A stretch of 64,000 bases of DNA from Planococcus shenhongbingii (GTDB lineage Bacteria > Bacillota > Bacilli > Bacillales_A > Planococcaceae), in assembly GCF_030413635.1 (NCBI RefSeq), contig NZ_CP129235.1:186001-250000 (forward strand), given 5' to 3'. Position 1 is the stretch's first letter. Each line of letters starts with the position of its first letter. The translations under genes were made by a program, and so were the position numbers. A model generated the notes under the pieces. The model did not search any database. It was not told the origin of the DNA and worked only from the letters and a program-made list of their open reading frames with translations. Shown in pieces: positions 52,920 through 61,119 of the stretch.

Positions 52920-53567
52920 TCATAAAGAAGCCAACCCATCATCAAACGAAGCTTGTCCCTGCAGGACTTCAAAGGTTTTATGATAAGTGTTTGGCTGATC
53001 CAGGACTTTTACTAAAAGCGCAGCCACGTCGGCTCTTGGAATCGACCGGTCTTTTAGCGAAGCAAAGCCTTCAGCAGAGACTTCGATTTTTCCGGATTTA
53101 CCATCATTTGATAAAGCCCCAGGGCGCACAATTGTATAATCGAGATCCGTTGTTTTCAGCAGATCGTCTGCCACTCTTTTTGCCACAAGGTAAGGCTTCA
53201 TTTTTTCGCCTCCTTGATCAGGATCCGGAGTGCCCACGGAACTCAGCTGCACAAAGCGTTTCACACCTTTTTCTTCGGCGTATCTCATCGCTTTTACAGA
53301 ACCCCATAAATCGATGGTCAAGGTCTTATCCGCTCCTGTAGATCCTCCGGAACCGGCAGCGAAAATAACCGCATCTATACCTTCAAAAGCTTCACTAAAA
53401 TCTTTTTCCAAATCACCTAATACCACGTTTTCGGCACCGAGCTCTTTTAAATGATTCACTTGTTCTTCTTTGCGGACCATGGCGACTGCCTCGTGCTGGG
53501 AGGCCGCCAATTCCTGGACAACCCGCCGCCCAACTTGTCCGTTTGCGCCGATAACTAATACTTTCAT
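52920..53567 (-). CDS. Atypical SDR, NAD(P)H-binding protein (YhfK-like)
   Basis: A protein of 215 residues. The cofactor motif is GANGQVGRRVVQEL, with AAGSGGSTGADKT near residue 70 and YTIVRPGALSNDG near 145. It lacks a classical YxxxK and belongs to the SDR-a5/NmrA-like group. The role is unknown. AAAGGAG precedes the ATG. Confidence 0.88.
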   Translation of the reverse strand: MKVLVIGANGQVGRRVVQELAASQHEAVAMVRKEEQVNHLKELGAENVVLGDLEKDFSEAFEGIDAVIFAAGSGGSTGADKTLTIDLWGSVKAMRYAEEKGVKRFVQLSSVGTPDPDQGGEKMKPYLVAKRVADDLLKTTDLDYTIVRPGALSNDGKSGKIEVSAEGFASLKDRSIPRADVAALLVKVLDQPNTYHKTFEVLQGQASFDDGLASL

Positions 53568-53702
53568 ATCATGTCCACTCCTTTAAAGTAACGATTTACT
53601 TAATATTCCCGTTAATTTCCAGACTAAACGTGCAAGCAATTTCAGGCAGATGCTACCAAAAATCGTTAGGAAAGGCTAGAATGGAGAAACGGAGGTGTAA
53701 CA

Positions 53703-53981
53703 ATGAAAATTACAAATTTTAGCTTTCACCAAATAAAAGATCCGACAGGCATTATAGTCGGAGACCGCTATGAATTTTTGCTGGACGTGGAAGTGGATGA
53801 AGATGACGAGCTATTCACAGAAGGCGGCTTGGAATTGCGTGTTATTTTGGCAGTAGAAGAAAATGGAGCAAGGATTGCCCATTATAATTTCGCTGACAAA
53901 GCGACTCGGCAAACCTTGGAATTCGGCCTTGAAGAAGATGAAGAGGCGGAAGTATCAGCTTTTTGCCACGACAAACTATAA
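53703..53981 (+). CDS. Small DUF6509-like protein
   Basis: An acidic protein of 92 residues. DPTGIIVGDRYEFLLDVEVDEDDEL and LEFGLEEDEEAEVSAFC resemble DUF6509 proteins of Bacillales, with no known function. GGAGG precedes the ATG. Confidence 0.78.
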   Translation: MKITNFSFHQIKDPTGIIVGDRYEFLLDVEVDEDDELFTEGGLELRVILAVEENGARIAHYNFADKATRQTLEFGLEEDEEAEVSAFCHDKL

Positions 53982-53992
53982 GGTGATCAAGA

Positions 53993-54024
53993 AAAAATCC
54001 CAGCCGGATTCGGCTGGGATTTTT
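53993..54024. terminator. Bidirectional terminator
   Basis: AAAAATCCCAGCCG pairs with CGGCTGGGATTTTT, shared by the DUF6509-like gene and the convergent SurA-like gene. Confidence 0.9.
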
Positions 54025-54026
54025 AT

Positions 54027-54752
54027 TTAGATTTTCACATCAATTTTGGCAGTTTTTTTCAATTCTTCAATACGGTCAGCAACTGATTGCTGTGTGTTTT
54101 GCTGTTCCAAAGACTGGCGGATGGTAGGTTCCATTTCTTCGAAAGCCGGAGCTTCTTCTTTTGCTGTTTCAGCAAAACCATCATATGCTGCTTGGACTTC
54201 TTTGTCGGTCACTTCAGCTGGTTTCACTTCTTTGGCTACATAGTTTTCATAAGTGATTTGTTCGCGGAGCTGGCTTTTCATATCTTCCATCGTGTATCCG
54301 CTTTTTTTGAGAGCGTCGTTCATAGCTTCTTCGCTTTCGAATTGACCTTTTAACTCCTCAAGGCGTTCTTCAACTGCTGCATCCTCTGCTTCATATCCTT
54401 TTTTGGCAGCGTCCTGCAAAATCAGCTTATTGCCGACAATAACGGTGATCGCTTGTTCTTTCACCAAGTCGGCATTTTCAGCTTCCGCTGTATCTTTCCC
54501 TTGTGTAGCAAGAGAAGATTCCAGCTGGCGGGCAACACTATTATAGACATTGCCTAGAATGTCTTCGTCGTTTACGACGACGACCACATCTTCTTCGGCT
54601 GGCAGTTTAAGTTTTGTCTGCTGCTCTGCAGTTGCTTGTTCAGCCGCTTCTGCTGGTTCTTCTTTTTGGGCCGCTTCTTCGTTGCCGGAACAAGCTCCGA
54701 GTGCCAAAGCTAATAGAAGGGGGGCTGCTGCATATTTCATTTTTTTTATCAT
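54027..54752 (-). CDS. SurA N-terminal domain lipoprotein (PrsA-like, no PPIase domain)
   Basis: A protein of 241 residues. The lipobox LGAC is followed by an acidic Ala/Glu-rich linker, then a SurA/trigger-factor-like chaperone domain (VVVVNDEDILGNVYN and helices to about residue 180). The parvulin peptidyl-prolyl isomerase domain of PrsA is absent, leaving a helical tail. It probably assists folding of exported proteins at the membrane surface. AGGAG precedes the ATG. Confidence 0.86.
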   Translation of the reverse strand: MIKKMKYAAAPLLLALALGACSGNEEAAQKEEPAEAAEQATAEQQTKLKLPAEEDVVVVVNDEDILGNVYNSVARQLESSLATQGKDTAEAENADLVKEQAITVIVGNKLILQDAAKKGYEAEDAAVEERLEELKGQFESEEAMNDALKKSGYTMEDMKSQLREQITYENYVAKEVKPAEVTDKEVQAAYDGFAETAKEEAPAFEEMEPTIRQSLEQQNTQQSVADRIEELKKTAKIDVKI

Positions 54753-54897
54753 ATGTAAACTCCTCTTTGGTCAGTCTCGTTACAGTAAACCATACTTGAG
54801 GATCCGATACAAATAGTTCGACGGGGTTGTTTCAATAATATCGCAATTCTGTATAATGAAACGGTATCTACCACAAAAGCTATTGAAGGAGATAATA

Positions 54898-55803
54898 ATG
54901 AATAAATACATGACACGGCCGATGGGATTGTTGCTTTTGTTAGTGGTCATCTGGGGAGTCAGCTGGTCCATTTATAAAATGGCGCTCGATTATACACCGC
55001 CCATATTATTTGCTGGCCTTCGTTCTTTCATTGGAGGGATATTGCTTGCACTTGTGCTGCTGCCAGCGTGGCGGCGCATCCGCTGGCAGGAAAATTGGAA
55101 GGCTTATACGATTTCCGCCTTATTAAATGCCGTCTTATTCTATGGATTGCAGACCGCGGGATTGGAATATTTGCCGGGTGGGCTGTTTTCAGTCCTGATT
55201 TATTTTCAGCCGGTGCTGATCGGTATATTCGCTTGGATGTGGCTGGGTGAGAAAATGACCGCTTTTAAAATATCTGGGCTGCTCATAGGATTCTTGGGAA
55301 TTCTGGTCATCAGCGCCGATAGCTTAACCGGAAATATTTCAATAACCGGTATTGTCATGGCGCTTTTTGCTGCGCTCAGTTGGGCGCTTGGGGTTATTTA
55401 TGTGAAGAAAGTGGGCAATAAAGTCGATTCGATGTGGATGGTGGCGATGCAGTTTATCATTGGAGGAACAGTTTTATTGGCAGGAGGCAGTGCATTTGAA
55501 AGCTGGTCCGACATTGCATGGAACTTTCCGTACTGGATTGGCTTAGGGTTTGGAGCGACACTTGGAGTGCCGATTGCGTTTGTCATCTATTTTCATCTTC
55601 TGAACAACGGCGAAGCAAGCAAAGTGGCGGCATTTACGTTTCTTGTGCCATTGGTTGCGGTTCTGACCGGTACCTTATTTATGGATGAACCGGTAACGGC
55701 CACACTGGTTGTCGGGTTGGTGTTGATCGTCTTAAGCATTTATCTGGTCAATCGCAAGCCTACGAATGCAGCTGGTTTAATTCCTACGAAAAAAAGCGTC
55801 TGA
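54898..55803 (+). CDS. EamA/DMT-superfamily transporter
   Basis: A protein of 301 residues with ten membrane helices in two EamA repeats (VIWGVSWSIYKMALDYTPP and ALSWALGVIYVKKVG). Members export metabolites or amino acids. The start at 54898 follows GAAGGAG. A longer frame from 54856 lacks a site. Confidence 0.88.
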   Translation: MNKYMTRPMGLLLLLVVIWGVSWSIYKMALDYTPPILFAGLRSFIGGILLALVLLPAWRRIRWQENWKAYTISALLNAVLFYGLQTAGLEYLPGGLFSVLIYFQPVLIGIFAWMWLGEKMTAFKISGLLIGFLGILVISADSLTGNISITGIVMALFAALSWALGVIYVKKVGNKVDSMWMVAMQFIIGGTVLLAGGSAFESWSDIAWNFPYWIGLGFGATLGVPIAFVIYFHLLNNGEASKVAAFTFLVPLVAVLTGTLFMDEPVTATLVVGLVLIVLSIYLVNRKPTNAAGLIPTKKSV

Positions 55804-55858
55804 TTTAACAGAAGAAACATAGATGTAACAATTTAAAGTGCCGATTTCGTGAGATGAC

Positions 55859-55867
55859 TGGTATAGT
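55859..55867 (+). promoter_or_regulatory. Possible extended -10 promoter of hisC
   Basis: TGGTATAGT lies about 60 bp before the hisC start, without a clear -35. Confidence 0.4.
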
Positions 55868-55928
55868 TATATATGTATTTAAATAAAAATTCATGCAATT
55901 GAAACGAAACTGTTGGAGGGACTACTAT

Positions 55929-57038
55929 ATGGGAAACAATAAAAACATTCAACCACGCAAAACTTTGGATACGATTCAACCTTATTCTCCGGGCAAGCCA
56001 ATCTGGGAAGTACAAAAAGAATTAGGCTTAGACCGTGTTATTAAATTAGCATCAAACGAGAATCCACTTGGGCCTTCTCCAAAAGCGGTGGCAGCCATTC
56101 AAGCAAGCTTAACTGAATTGAACCGCTATCCGGATGCAGATACAACTGCTTTAAAAGAAGCGATTTCTTCCGCATATGATGTAAACCCACAGCAAGTGAT
56201 TGCGACAAACGGCGCTGACGAATTGATCACGCTGGTCTCTGAAGCGTTCCTGGAGCAAGGTGACGAAATCATCGTTCCATCTCCTTCTTTCAGCGAATAT
56301 GATTTCGGCGCCCATATCATGGGAGCAACTGTTGTACCTGTGCCTTTTGCAGAAAATTTTCAGTTTGATGTAGATGCCATCATTGCAGCAGTCACTGAAA
56401 AAACAAAAATTCTTTACATTTGCACGCCGAATAATCCGACTGGGACAATCATCTCGCAGTCTGACATCGAGAAAGTGCTGAATGCTGTTTCGGACGTTTT
56501 AATTGTTATCGACGGGGCATACAGCCACTTTGCCGATGCGCCTGAATACACAAATGGCATTGAATTTGTAAAGGCGGAATACCCAGTTGTAGTGCTGCAG
56601 ACTTTTTCGAAAATCTATGGAATTGCAGGAATTCGCGTTGGTTTTGGCATAGCACCGGAATCGGTCATCCAATCGATCTTGAAAGTGAAAGAACCATTTA
56701 ACGTCAATGCATTGGCGCAAGCTGCTGCGACGGCTGCGATTACGGACGTAGAACATGTCCGCGCTTCCCAAGAAGCCAATAAAGCTGGACGGGAGCAGCT
56801 ATACAAAGCTTTTAAAGAGCTTGATTTGAACTACACGGAGAGCATGGCGAATTTCGTGCTTGTCCATATAGGCCCTAAAGGCGAAGAAATCTACAAGGCA
56901 TTAATGGCCAAAGGCGTCATCGTCCGTTACGGAAAAACTTGGGGTCTTCCGGAATATATCCGGGTCACTGTAGGAACTCCGGAAGAAAACGAATTCTTTA
57001 TCGAAGTTTTGACAGGACTATTAGCTAAACAAGTATAA
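55929..57038 (+). CDS. hisC: Histidinol-phosphate aminotransferase
   Basis: A protein of 369 residues of the class II PLP aminotransferases. Substrate and cofactor motifs are ASNENPLGPSP, CTPNNPTGT and the PLP-lysine in TFSKIYGIAGIRVG. In Bacillales HisC often also transaminates phenylalanine and tyrosine precursors. It stands alone, away from his or trp-aro genes. GGAGGG precedes ATG 55929. Confidence 0.93.
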   Translation: MGNNKNIQPRKTLDTIQPYSPGKPIWEVQKELGLDRVIKLASNENPLGPSPKAVAAIQASLTELNRYPDADTTALKEAISSAYDVNPQQVIATNGADELITLVSEAFLEQGDEIIVPSPSFSEYDFGAHIMGATVVPVPFAENFQFDVDAIIAAVTEKTKILYICTPNNPTGTIISQSDIEKVLNAVSDVLIVIDGAYSHFADAPEYTNGIEFVKAEYPVVVLQTFSKIYGIAGIRVGFGIAPESVIQSILKVKEPFNVNALAQAAATAAITDVEHVRASQEANKAGREQLYKAFKELDLNYTESMANFVLVHIGPKGEEIYKALMAKGVIVRYGKTWGLPEYIRVTVGTPEENEFFIEVLTGLLAKQV

Positions 57039-57041
57039 AAA

Positions 57042-57570
57042 AGAGCTGCTTCCAAAAATGGAAGCAGCTCTGAGCTTGTAGACAAAAGAATATACTGTCA
57101 ATCAAGTGAATAACTATCAAAAACAAAGTTCTCCCGTCGGTTCCTGCGCTTCAACCGGACGCTTTCCGCGGGCTCGCGCCGAACTAACTCGGGACTGGCG
57201 CCCGAGTGGATTTCGGCACTTCGCTATCCCGTAGGAGACGCCGGTTTCTGCTGCGGAACCTGGCGTGAAGTGAAAAGCGGCATCTTGGATGGAAGGGATT
57301 CCTTGAAGTAAAGCGACACCCTCAACCGATCCGGCCACGAGACTCCTGTGGGAGCAGCGAAGCGACACGAGCCGAAGACCCTGGAGCGAACGCAGTGAAT
57401 GTTTTTTCAATTTGCGACGAGTAATCGCAGGAGCAAGTGAAGCGGCTGAGGCCGTGCCCACGGAAAGCGAAGTGGCCGGACCGGTTGGGGGTAATACCGT
57501 CTTATTCATTTCAAGCACACTTTGTCCCCAGTCTGAGAGCTGCTTCCAAAAATGGAAGCAGCTCTTTTTT
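57042..57570. repeat. Palindromic intergenic element bounded by identical hairpins
   Basis: A 30-nt block, itself a perfect hairpin (12-bp stem AGAGCTGCTTCC, loop AAAAAT), occurs identically at 57042-57071 and 57536-57565. Because each block is self-complementary, the ends are both direct and inverted repeats. The pairing extends weakly inward (TAGACAAAAG with CTTTGTCCCC). Inside, CCGGACGCTTTCCGCGGGC (57154-57172) is mirrored by GCCCACGGAAAGCG (57456-57469). Only the right hairpin has a T tail. No gene is seen; the whole 57039-57682 gap is non-coding. Confidence 0.6.
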
Positions 57571-57682
57571 GAAAAGCCCGAGTGTCTTTATTGCCTCCAT
57601 TCAACTCGATTACAGGCGTTTATTAAAGTGATGAATCGGGAAGGTGTAGGAGAAAATCAACTAAATGAAGGATGGATTTACT

Positions 57683-58594
57683 ATGCGATATGACTGCGCT
57701 ATTATCGGGGGCGGACCAGCTGGATTGAATGCGGCATTGGTACTTGGAAGATCAAGAAGGAATGTGATCCTGTTTGATGATGACAGCGGCCGGAATCTGG
57801 TGACGAGGGAATCTCATGGGTTTATTACACGAGATGGGATTAAACCGGCTGAATTCAAACGCTTGGCGCATAAAGACATTGCAAAATACGATTCCGTTGA
57901 AATAAAGCAAGACCGGGTTATGACAATTAACCGCATCACGGAAACCCATTACGAATTAACCACTTCCAGCGGAAAAACATACCATAGCATCAAAATTATT
58001 TTGGCTACCGGCTTAAAAGAACAGCAGCCCAATATACCGGATATTGAAAAGTTTTATGGGACTTCTTTATTCAGCTGCCCGTATTGTGATGGATGGGAAT
58101 TGCGCGACCAGCCGCTGGCGGTTATCGCAGATAAAAGCGTCTTTGAACTGGCGAAAAAAGTTTATACGTGGAGCCGGGATTTAGTGGTTTTCACAAATGG
58201 GGAAGGGCGGCTTGAACTGGAAGACCGCGACAAGCTTATCGCTAAAGGCATTAAAGTCCGTGAAGATCTCATAGATGGGCTGGAAGGAGAAAATGGACAA
58301 TTACGAAGCGTCAGACTTGAAGACGGCACGCTGGTTGACCGGATAGGCGGCTTTGTCACGCCTCTTTGGAACCACGCTGCTGACTTTGGCAAAGAGCTAG
58401 GCTGTGAAGAAAACCAGTATGGCGGCATCAAAACCGATGAATATGGCCGCACCAATGTGTGGAATGTGTATGCCGCAGGAGATGCTTCGCTCATTGTTCC
58501 GGCCCAGCTGGTCATTGCAGCGGGCGAAGGAAGTGCAGCGGCAATCGGCGTGAATGGCGATTTAACGAATGAATACTTTGATGCCGAAGAATAA
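57683..58594 (+). CDS. FAD-dependent oxidoreductase, thioredoxin reductase-like
   Basis: A protein of 303 residues. The FAD motif IIGGGPAGLNAALVLGRS is at the N-terminus, a redox-active pair CPYC (SCPYCDGWE) near residue 130, and the FAD motif YAAGDAS near the C-terminus. It lacks the usual second GGGxxG NADPH motif in clear form (VIADKSVFELAK). It may be a thioredoxin reductase-like enzyme with another electron source. AAGGAT precedes ATG 57683. Confidence 0.88.
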   Translation: MRYDCAIIGGGPAGLNAALVLGRSRRNVILFDDDSGRNLVTRESHGFITRDGIKPAEFKRLAHKDIAKYDSVEIKQDRVMTINRITETHYELTTSSGKTYHSIKIILATGLKEQQPNIPDIEKFYGTSLFSCPYCDGWELRDQPLAVIADKSVFELAKKVYTWSRDLVVFTNGEGRLELEDRDKLIAKGIKVREDLIDGLEGENGQLRSVRLEDGTLVDRIGGFVTPLWNHAADFGKELGCEENQYGGIKTDEYGRTNVWNVYAAGDASLIVPAQLVIAAGEGSAAAIGVNGDLTNEYFDAEE

Positions 58595-58645
58595 AGTAAA
58601 GCTGCATTTCGTGATAGCTTCTTTTAGCTATAAGAGCGAGAACGT

Positions 58646-58677
58646 AAAAAGGTTGCCTATACGGCAGCCTTTTTTTG
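58646..58677. terminator. Bidirectional terminator
   Basis: AAAAAGGTTGCC pairs with GGCAGCCTTTTT, between the oxidoreductase gene and the convergent YwaF-like gene. Confidence 0.85.
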
Positions 58678-59394
58678 CTGATTGATAAAAAATTTCCTCC
58701 AAAGAAAATACTGCCCTAAAAACAGCAGAAGCGCAGTAAATCCTAGGTTTAGGTAATACCAGATTCCACTGCCGAAGAAATTTAGCGGTGTTGTGGCATT
58801 AGGCAGCCGGGAAAGATATAAATAATTAGAGCCGGTAAGCGGATTGACGATAAAGCCGATTATCATTGCATAAAGGAGAAGCAGGGAATAGACCATAAAA
58901 ACGGAACGAAGTGTGATAGAGGATGGCTTCCATAGCGCCAAAAACAAGCAAGCCCAAGGAATGGACATATGGTGGATAAAGAATTTCCAAAACCGGTAAT
59001 GTTGAAAATCATAAGGAAGATCGGGTGTAATGAGTGTTAGAACCGCTGGGAAAATGCCGATGAAAAAGGAGATTTGAATCCATGTACGGTGCAGTGTCAC
59101 AAGCCCGATCATTGCCGTGATCGATGCAATGCCGCATAAATGGAGAGGAATGTGTCTGCTAACACTCCAAACATCATTTGAGATTGCCCAAGTTTGATAA
59201 GAGATTTCAGAAAAAAGCAGCAGCATAAACAAAGCCCAACGCAGCTGTGAGAAGAAGGAAGAGGATTCACGAAGCTGTTTTTTTCGGATGATCAGGAAAA
59301 AAAGGCCGGAAGCAGCTATCGCAAGCATGAGTAAATGGCTTATCGAAAAAGGATAGAAAATTGAAGTAGACGTGGCACCAAACCAGTTGTCCAT
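58657..59394 (-). CDS. TIGR02206 family membrane protein (YwaF-like)
   Basis: A protein of 245 residues with seven hydrophobic helices. The HIPLHLCGIASITAM and HHMSIPWACLFL segments with conserved His residues mark the YwaF/TIGR02206 family, of unknown function. AAAGGAGG precedes the ATG. Confidence 0.87.
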   Translation of the reverse strand: MDNWFGATSTSIFYPFSISHLLMLAIAASGLFFLIIRKKQLRESSSFFSQLRWALFMLLLFSEISYQTWAISNDVWSVSRHIPLHLCGIASITAMIGLVTLHRTWIQISFFIGIFPAVLTLITPDLPYDFQHYRFWKFFIHHMSIPWACLFLALWKPSSITLRSVFMVYSLLLLYAMIIGFIVNPLTGSNYLYLSRLPNATTPLNFFGSGIWYYLNLGFTALLLFLGQYFLWRKFFINQQKKAAV

Positions 59395-59547
59395 ATGGAT
59401 CCTCCTTTAAGCATATAACTATTATATGGAAATTGTAGCACCTGATCCGTTTTTTCGTCTAACTTTTTTTCGGAACACCAAACCTTTGCTTGTTGAATTA
59501 AAAATAAGTTAAACTTTACTCAACCGTAAGACAGGAGGCGAATAGAT

Positions 59548-59847
59548 ATGGACCGTGAAAATTTATTGTCCTCTATCACTTACATTGACACGGAACGTTC
59601 AATCGAAGCCGGTGAAATAAAACTCATCCATACAAAGTATGACCTCCATTTATATGAAGATACTCTGGTCGCTCCCACCACCCACTACCATTTGGAGAAT
59701 GTATGGGATATTTCATATAAATCATTCTCCGAGGATGCTAATTTGCTTTATCTGCACACGCACCGAGGCGTAGTGACGTATAAAGTGTACGAAGATCCCG
59801 GGCGATTTGTGACGACTTTCAAAAAATTAAAAAATGCGCATTACTGA
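59548..59847 (+). CDS. Small hypothetical protein
   Basis: A protein of 99 residues with no recognised domain. It is rich in Tyr, His and acidic residues, with a predicted beta-rich C-terminal half (LLYLHTHRGVVTYKVYEDPGRF). GGAGG precedes the ATG and a terminator follows, so it is a real monocistronic gene. Confidence 0.78.
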   Translation: MDRENLLSSITYIDTERSIEAGEIKLIHTKYDLHLYEDTLVAPTTHYHLENVWDISYKSFSEDANLLYLHTHRGVVTYKVYEDPGRFVTTFKKLKNAHY

Positions 59848-59878
59848 AGAAGACAGGCTCTTAGCTTGTCTTCTTTTG
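59847..59878 (+). terminator. Terminator
   Basis: AAGAAGACAGGC pairs with GCTTGTCTTCTT and is followed by T residues. Confidence 0.8.
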
Positions 59879-59910
59879 TGTTAAAATTTAGAAAAAAGGG
59901 GGCTGAATGA

Positions 59911-60084
59911 ATGGATAATGATTACGCAATCGGTTGGGGTACGCTGGCACTCATTAATGCAGGCATTGCGCAGGGGAAAAACCGGAGCGGACTCAACTGG
60001 TTTTTGTTGTCTCTTTTAATGGGCCCGTTTGCTACACTGGTGCTGGTTGTTTTTGAAAAATTGCCTTATGAAGGGAGCCGATGA
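59911..60084 (+). CDS. Small membrane protein, 57 residues
   Basis: Residues 29-48 (NWFLLSLLMGPFATLVLVVF) form one clear membrane helix; a weaker hydrophobic stretch is at 8-20. GGGGG lies about nine bases before the ATG, and the stop overlaps an ATG of the following NTF2-like gene (ATGA). It resembles short hypothetical membrane proteins often carried in Bacillales, with no assigned function. Confidence 0.72.
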   Translation: MDNDYAIGWGTLALINAGIAQGKNRSGLNWFLLSLLMGPFATLVLVVFEKLPYEGSR

Positions 60085-60086
60085 AC

Positions 60087-60452
60087 ATGACAGAAACTAT
60101 CAAGACTGCAGATGCATGGGTCGACAAGGTAAATGCAAAAGACATTGAAGGCATGCTGGAAGTTTCAGATCACAATATCGAACTGATGGGGCCAAGGGGA
60201 TCGGCAGTCGGACATGACACATTGCAGCAGTGGGCAGAGGAATCCGGCATTCATTTGACTACCGTCACCCGCTATGCAAAAGGCAATAAAGTGGTTTTTG
60301 AACAAGAAGGCACATGGCAAGACCAAAACGGCAAAGTCACCGTCTTCACATTCATGGAGGTCAAAAACGGTAAAGTGGTGAGGATTTCCCGGTTCGACAC
60401 ATTGGATGACGCATTTGGCGACAGCGGATTGAGCGAAGAAGATGAAATTTAA
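60087..60452 (+). CDS. NTF2/SnoaL-like protein
   Basis: A protein of 121 residues. WVDKVNAKDIEGMLEVSDHNIELMGPRG and VVFEQEGTWQDQNGKVTVFTFMEVKNGKVVRISRFD are typical of SnoaL-like NTF2 folds. The function is unknown. The ATG at 60087 is nine bases after AAGGGAG; the overlapping ATG at 60081 is also possible. It is coupled to the small membrane protein gene. Confidence 0.85.
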   Translation: MTETIKTADAWVDKVNAKDIEGMLEVSDHNIELMGPRGSAVGHDTLQQWAEESGIHLTTVTRYAKGNKVVFEQEGTWQDQNGKVTVFTFMEVKNGKVVRISRFDTLDDAFGDSGLSEEDEI

Positions 60453-60459
60453 TCTTTTG

Positions 60460-60490
60460 AAAGTGGTTCCAAAACCAGGAGCCACTTTTT
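60460..60490 (+). terminator. Terminator after the NTF2-like gene
   Basis: AAAGTGGTTCC pairs with GGAGCCACTTT, followed by TT. Confidence 0.75.
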
Positions 60491-60506
60491 AATGTTCTAT
60501 AAACAT

Positions 60507-60538
60507 AAAAAAACCAGTCCCGGTTGCTGACTGGTTTT
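60507..60538 (-). terminator. Terminator of the ribA-ribD-HAD operon
   Basis: On the minus strand AAAACCAGTC pairs with GACTGGTTTT, followed by a run of T residues. It ends the riboflavin-type operon. Confidence 0.8.
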
Positions 60539-60544
60539 GCTGAC

Positions 60545-61117
60545 TTATTTTATTTCGTTTTGTATCAATTCGTTTAAATCCGCCCATTGTTTAATGCGCG
60601 GCAATTCCACGTGGCGGTTGTAGGACTGGTCTTTGACCATCACTTTCAGCGTTTTGCGTGACAATGTATCAACCACTGCGGGCTTGTCATCAAAATAGTA
60701 ATCGAGCTGCAATTCTTCAATAATATGCACTTTTTCAGCGTCTTTCATGCCACAGTAAAACTGATCATCACGAACAGGAAAGCCTTGCTGCTTCAGCCAA
60801 GCTTTTGTTTTTTCTGCATGTTTTGCTGGACGGGCCGTTATGTAGAAAATTTCATGGCCTTCCCGGTCAAGCTGCTGCAAAAGTTCAACGGCTCCGGGAT
60901 AAGTGGGGCAGTCGGTATAGTACAGTTCATCCAAAACGCTGTTCCACATGACAGATCCTTCTTCATCACTCATATCAAAAAGTTCATGGATTTCCACGCG
61001 GTCAAGTGCGTGAAAAAGATCGATGGCCACTTCTCGCCCTAATTTCTTTTGATACAGCCTAAAAGCAAATTCGCGTAAGTTGATCAATGTATCGTCAATG
61101 TCAAATCCAAATTTCAT
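60545..61117 (-). CDS. HAD-family 5'(3')-nucleotidase-like phosphatase (YqfW-like)
   Basis: A protein of 190 residues of the NT5C-type HAD family. The nucleophile motif is FGFDIDDTLIN (Asp6, Asp8), motif II YITARP, and the late motif YYFDDKPAV. It should dephosphorylate a nucleotide or sugar phosphate. It begins two bases after the ribD stop, with AGGAG upstream, so it is the third gene of a ribA-ribD operon. That position makes it a candidate for the phosphatase step after RibD; this is inference. Confidence 0.85.
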   Translation of the reverse strand: MKFGFDIDDTLINLREFAFRLYQKKLGREVAIDLFHALDRVEIHELFDMSDEEGSVMWNSVLDELYYTDCPTYPGAVELLQQLDREGHEIFYITARPAKHAEKTKAWLKQQGFPVRDDQFYCGMKDAEKVHIIEELQLDYYFDDKPAVVDTLSRKTLKVMVKDQSYNRHVELPRIKQWADLNELIQNEIK

Positions 61118-61119
61118 GA

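Noticed and set aside
57117..57518. 133-residue reverse-strand ORF in the hisC downstream gap
   Set aside because: It lies entirely inside the GC-rich palindromic repeat, has low-complexity Arg/Ser/Ala-rich sequence, no ribosome binding site and no domain.
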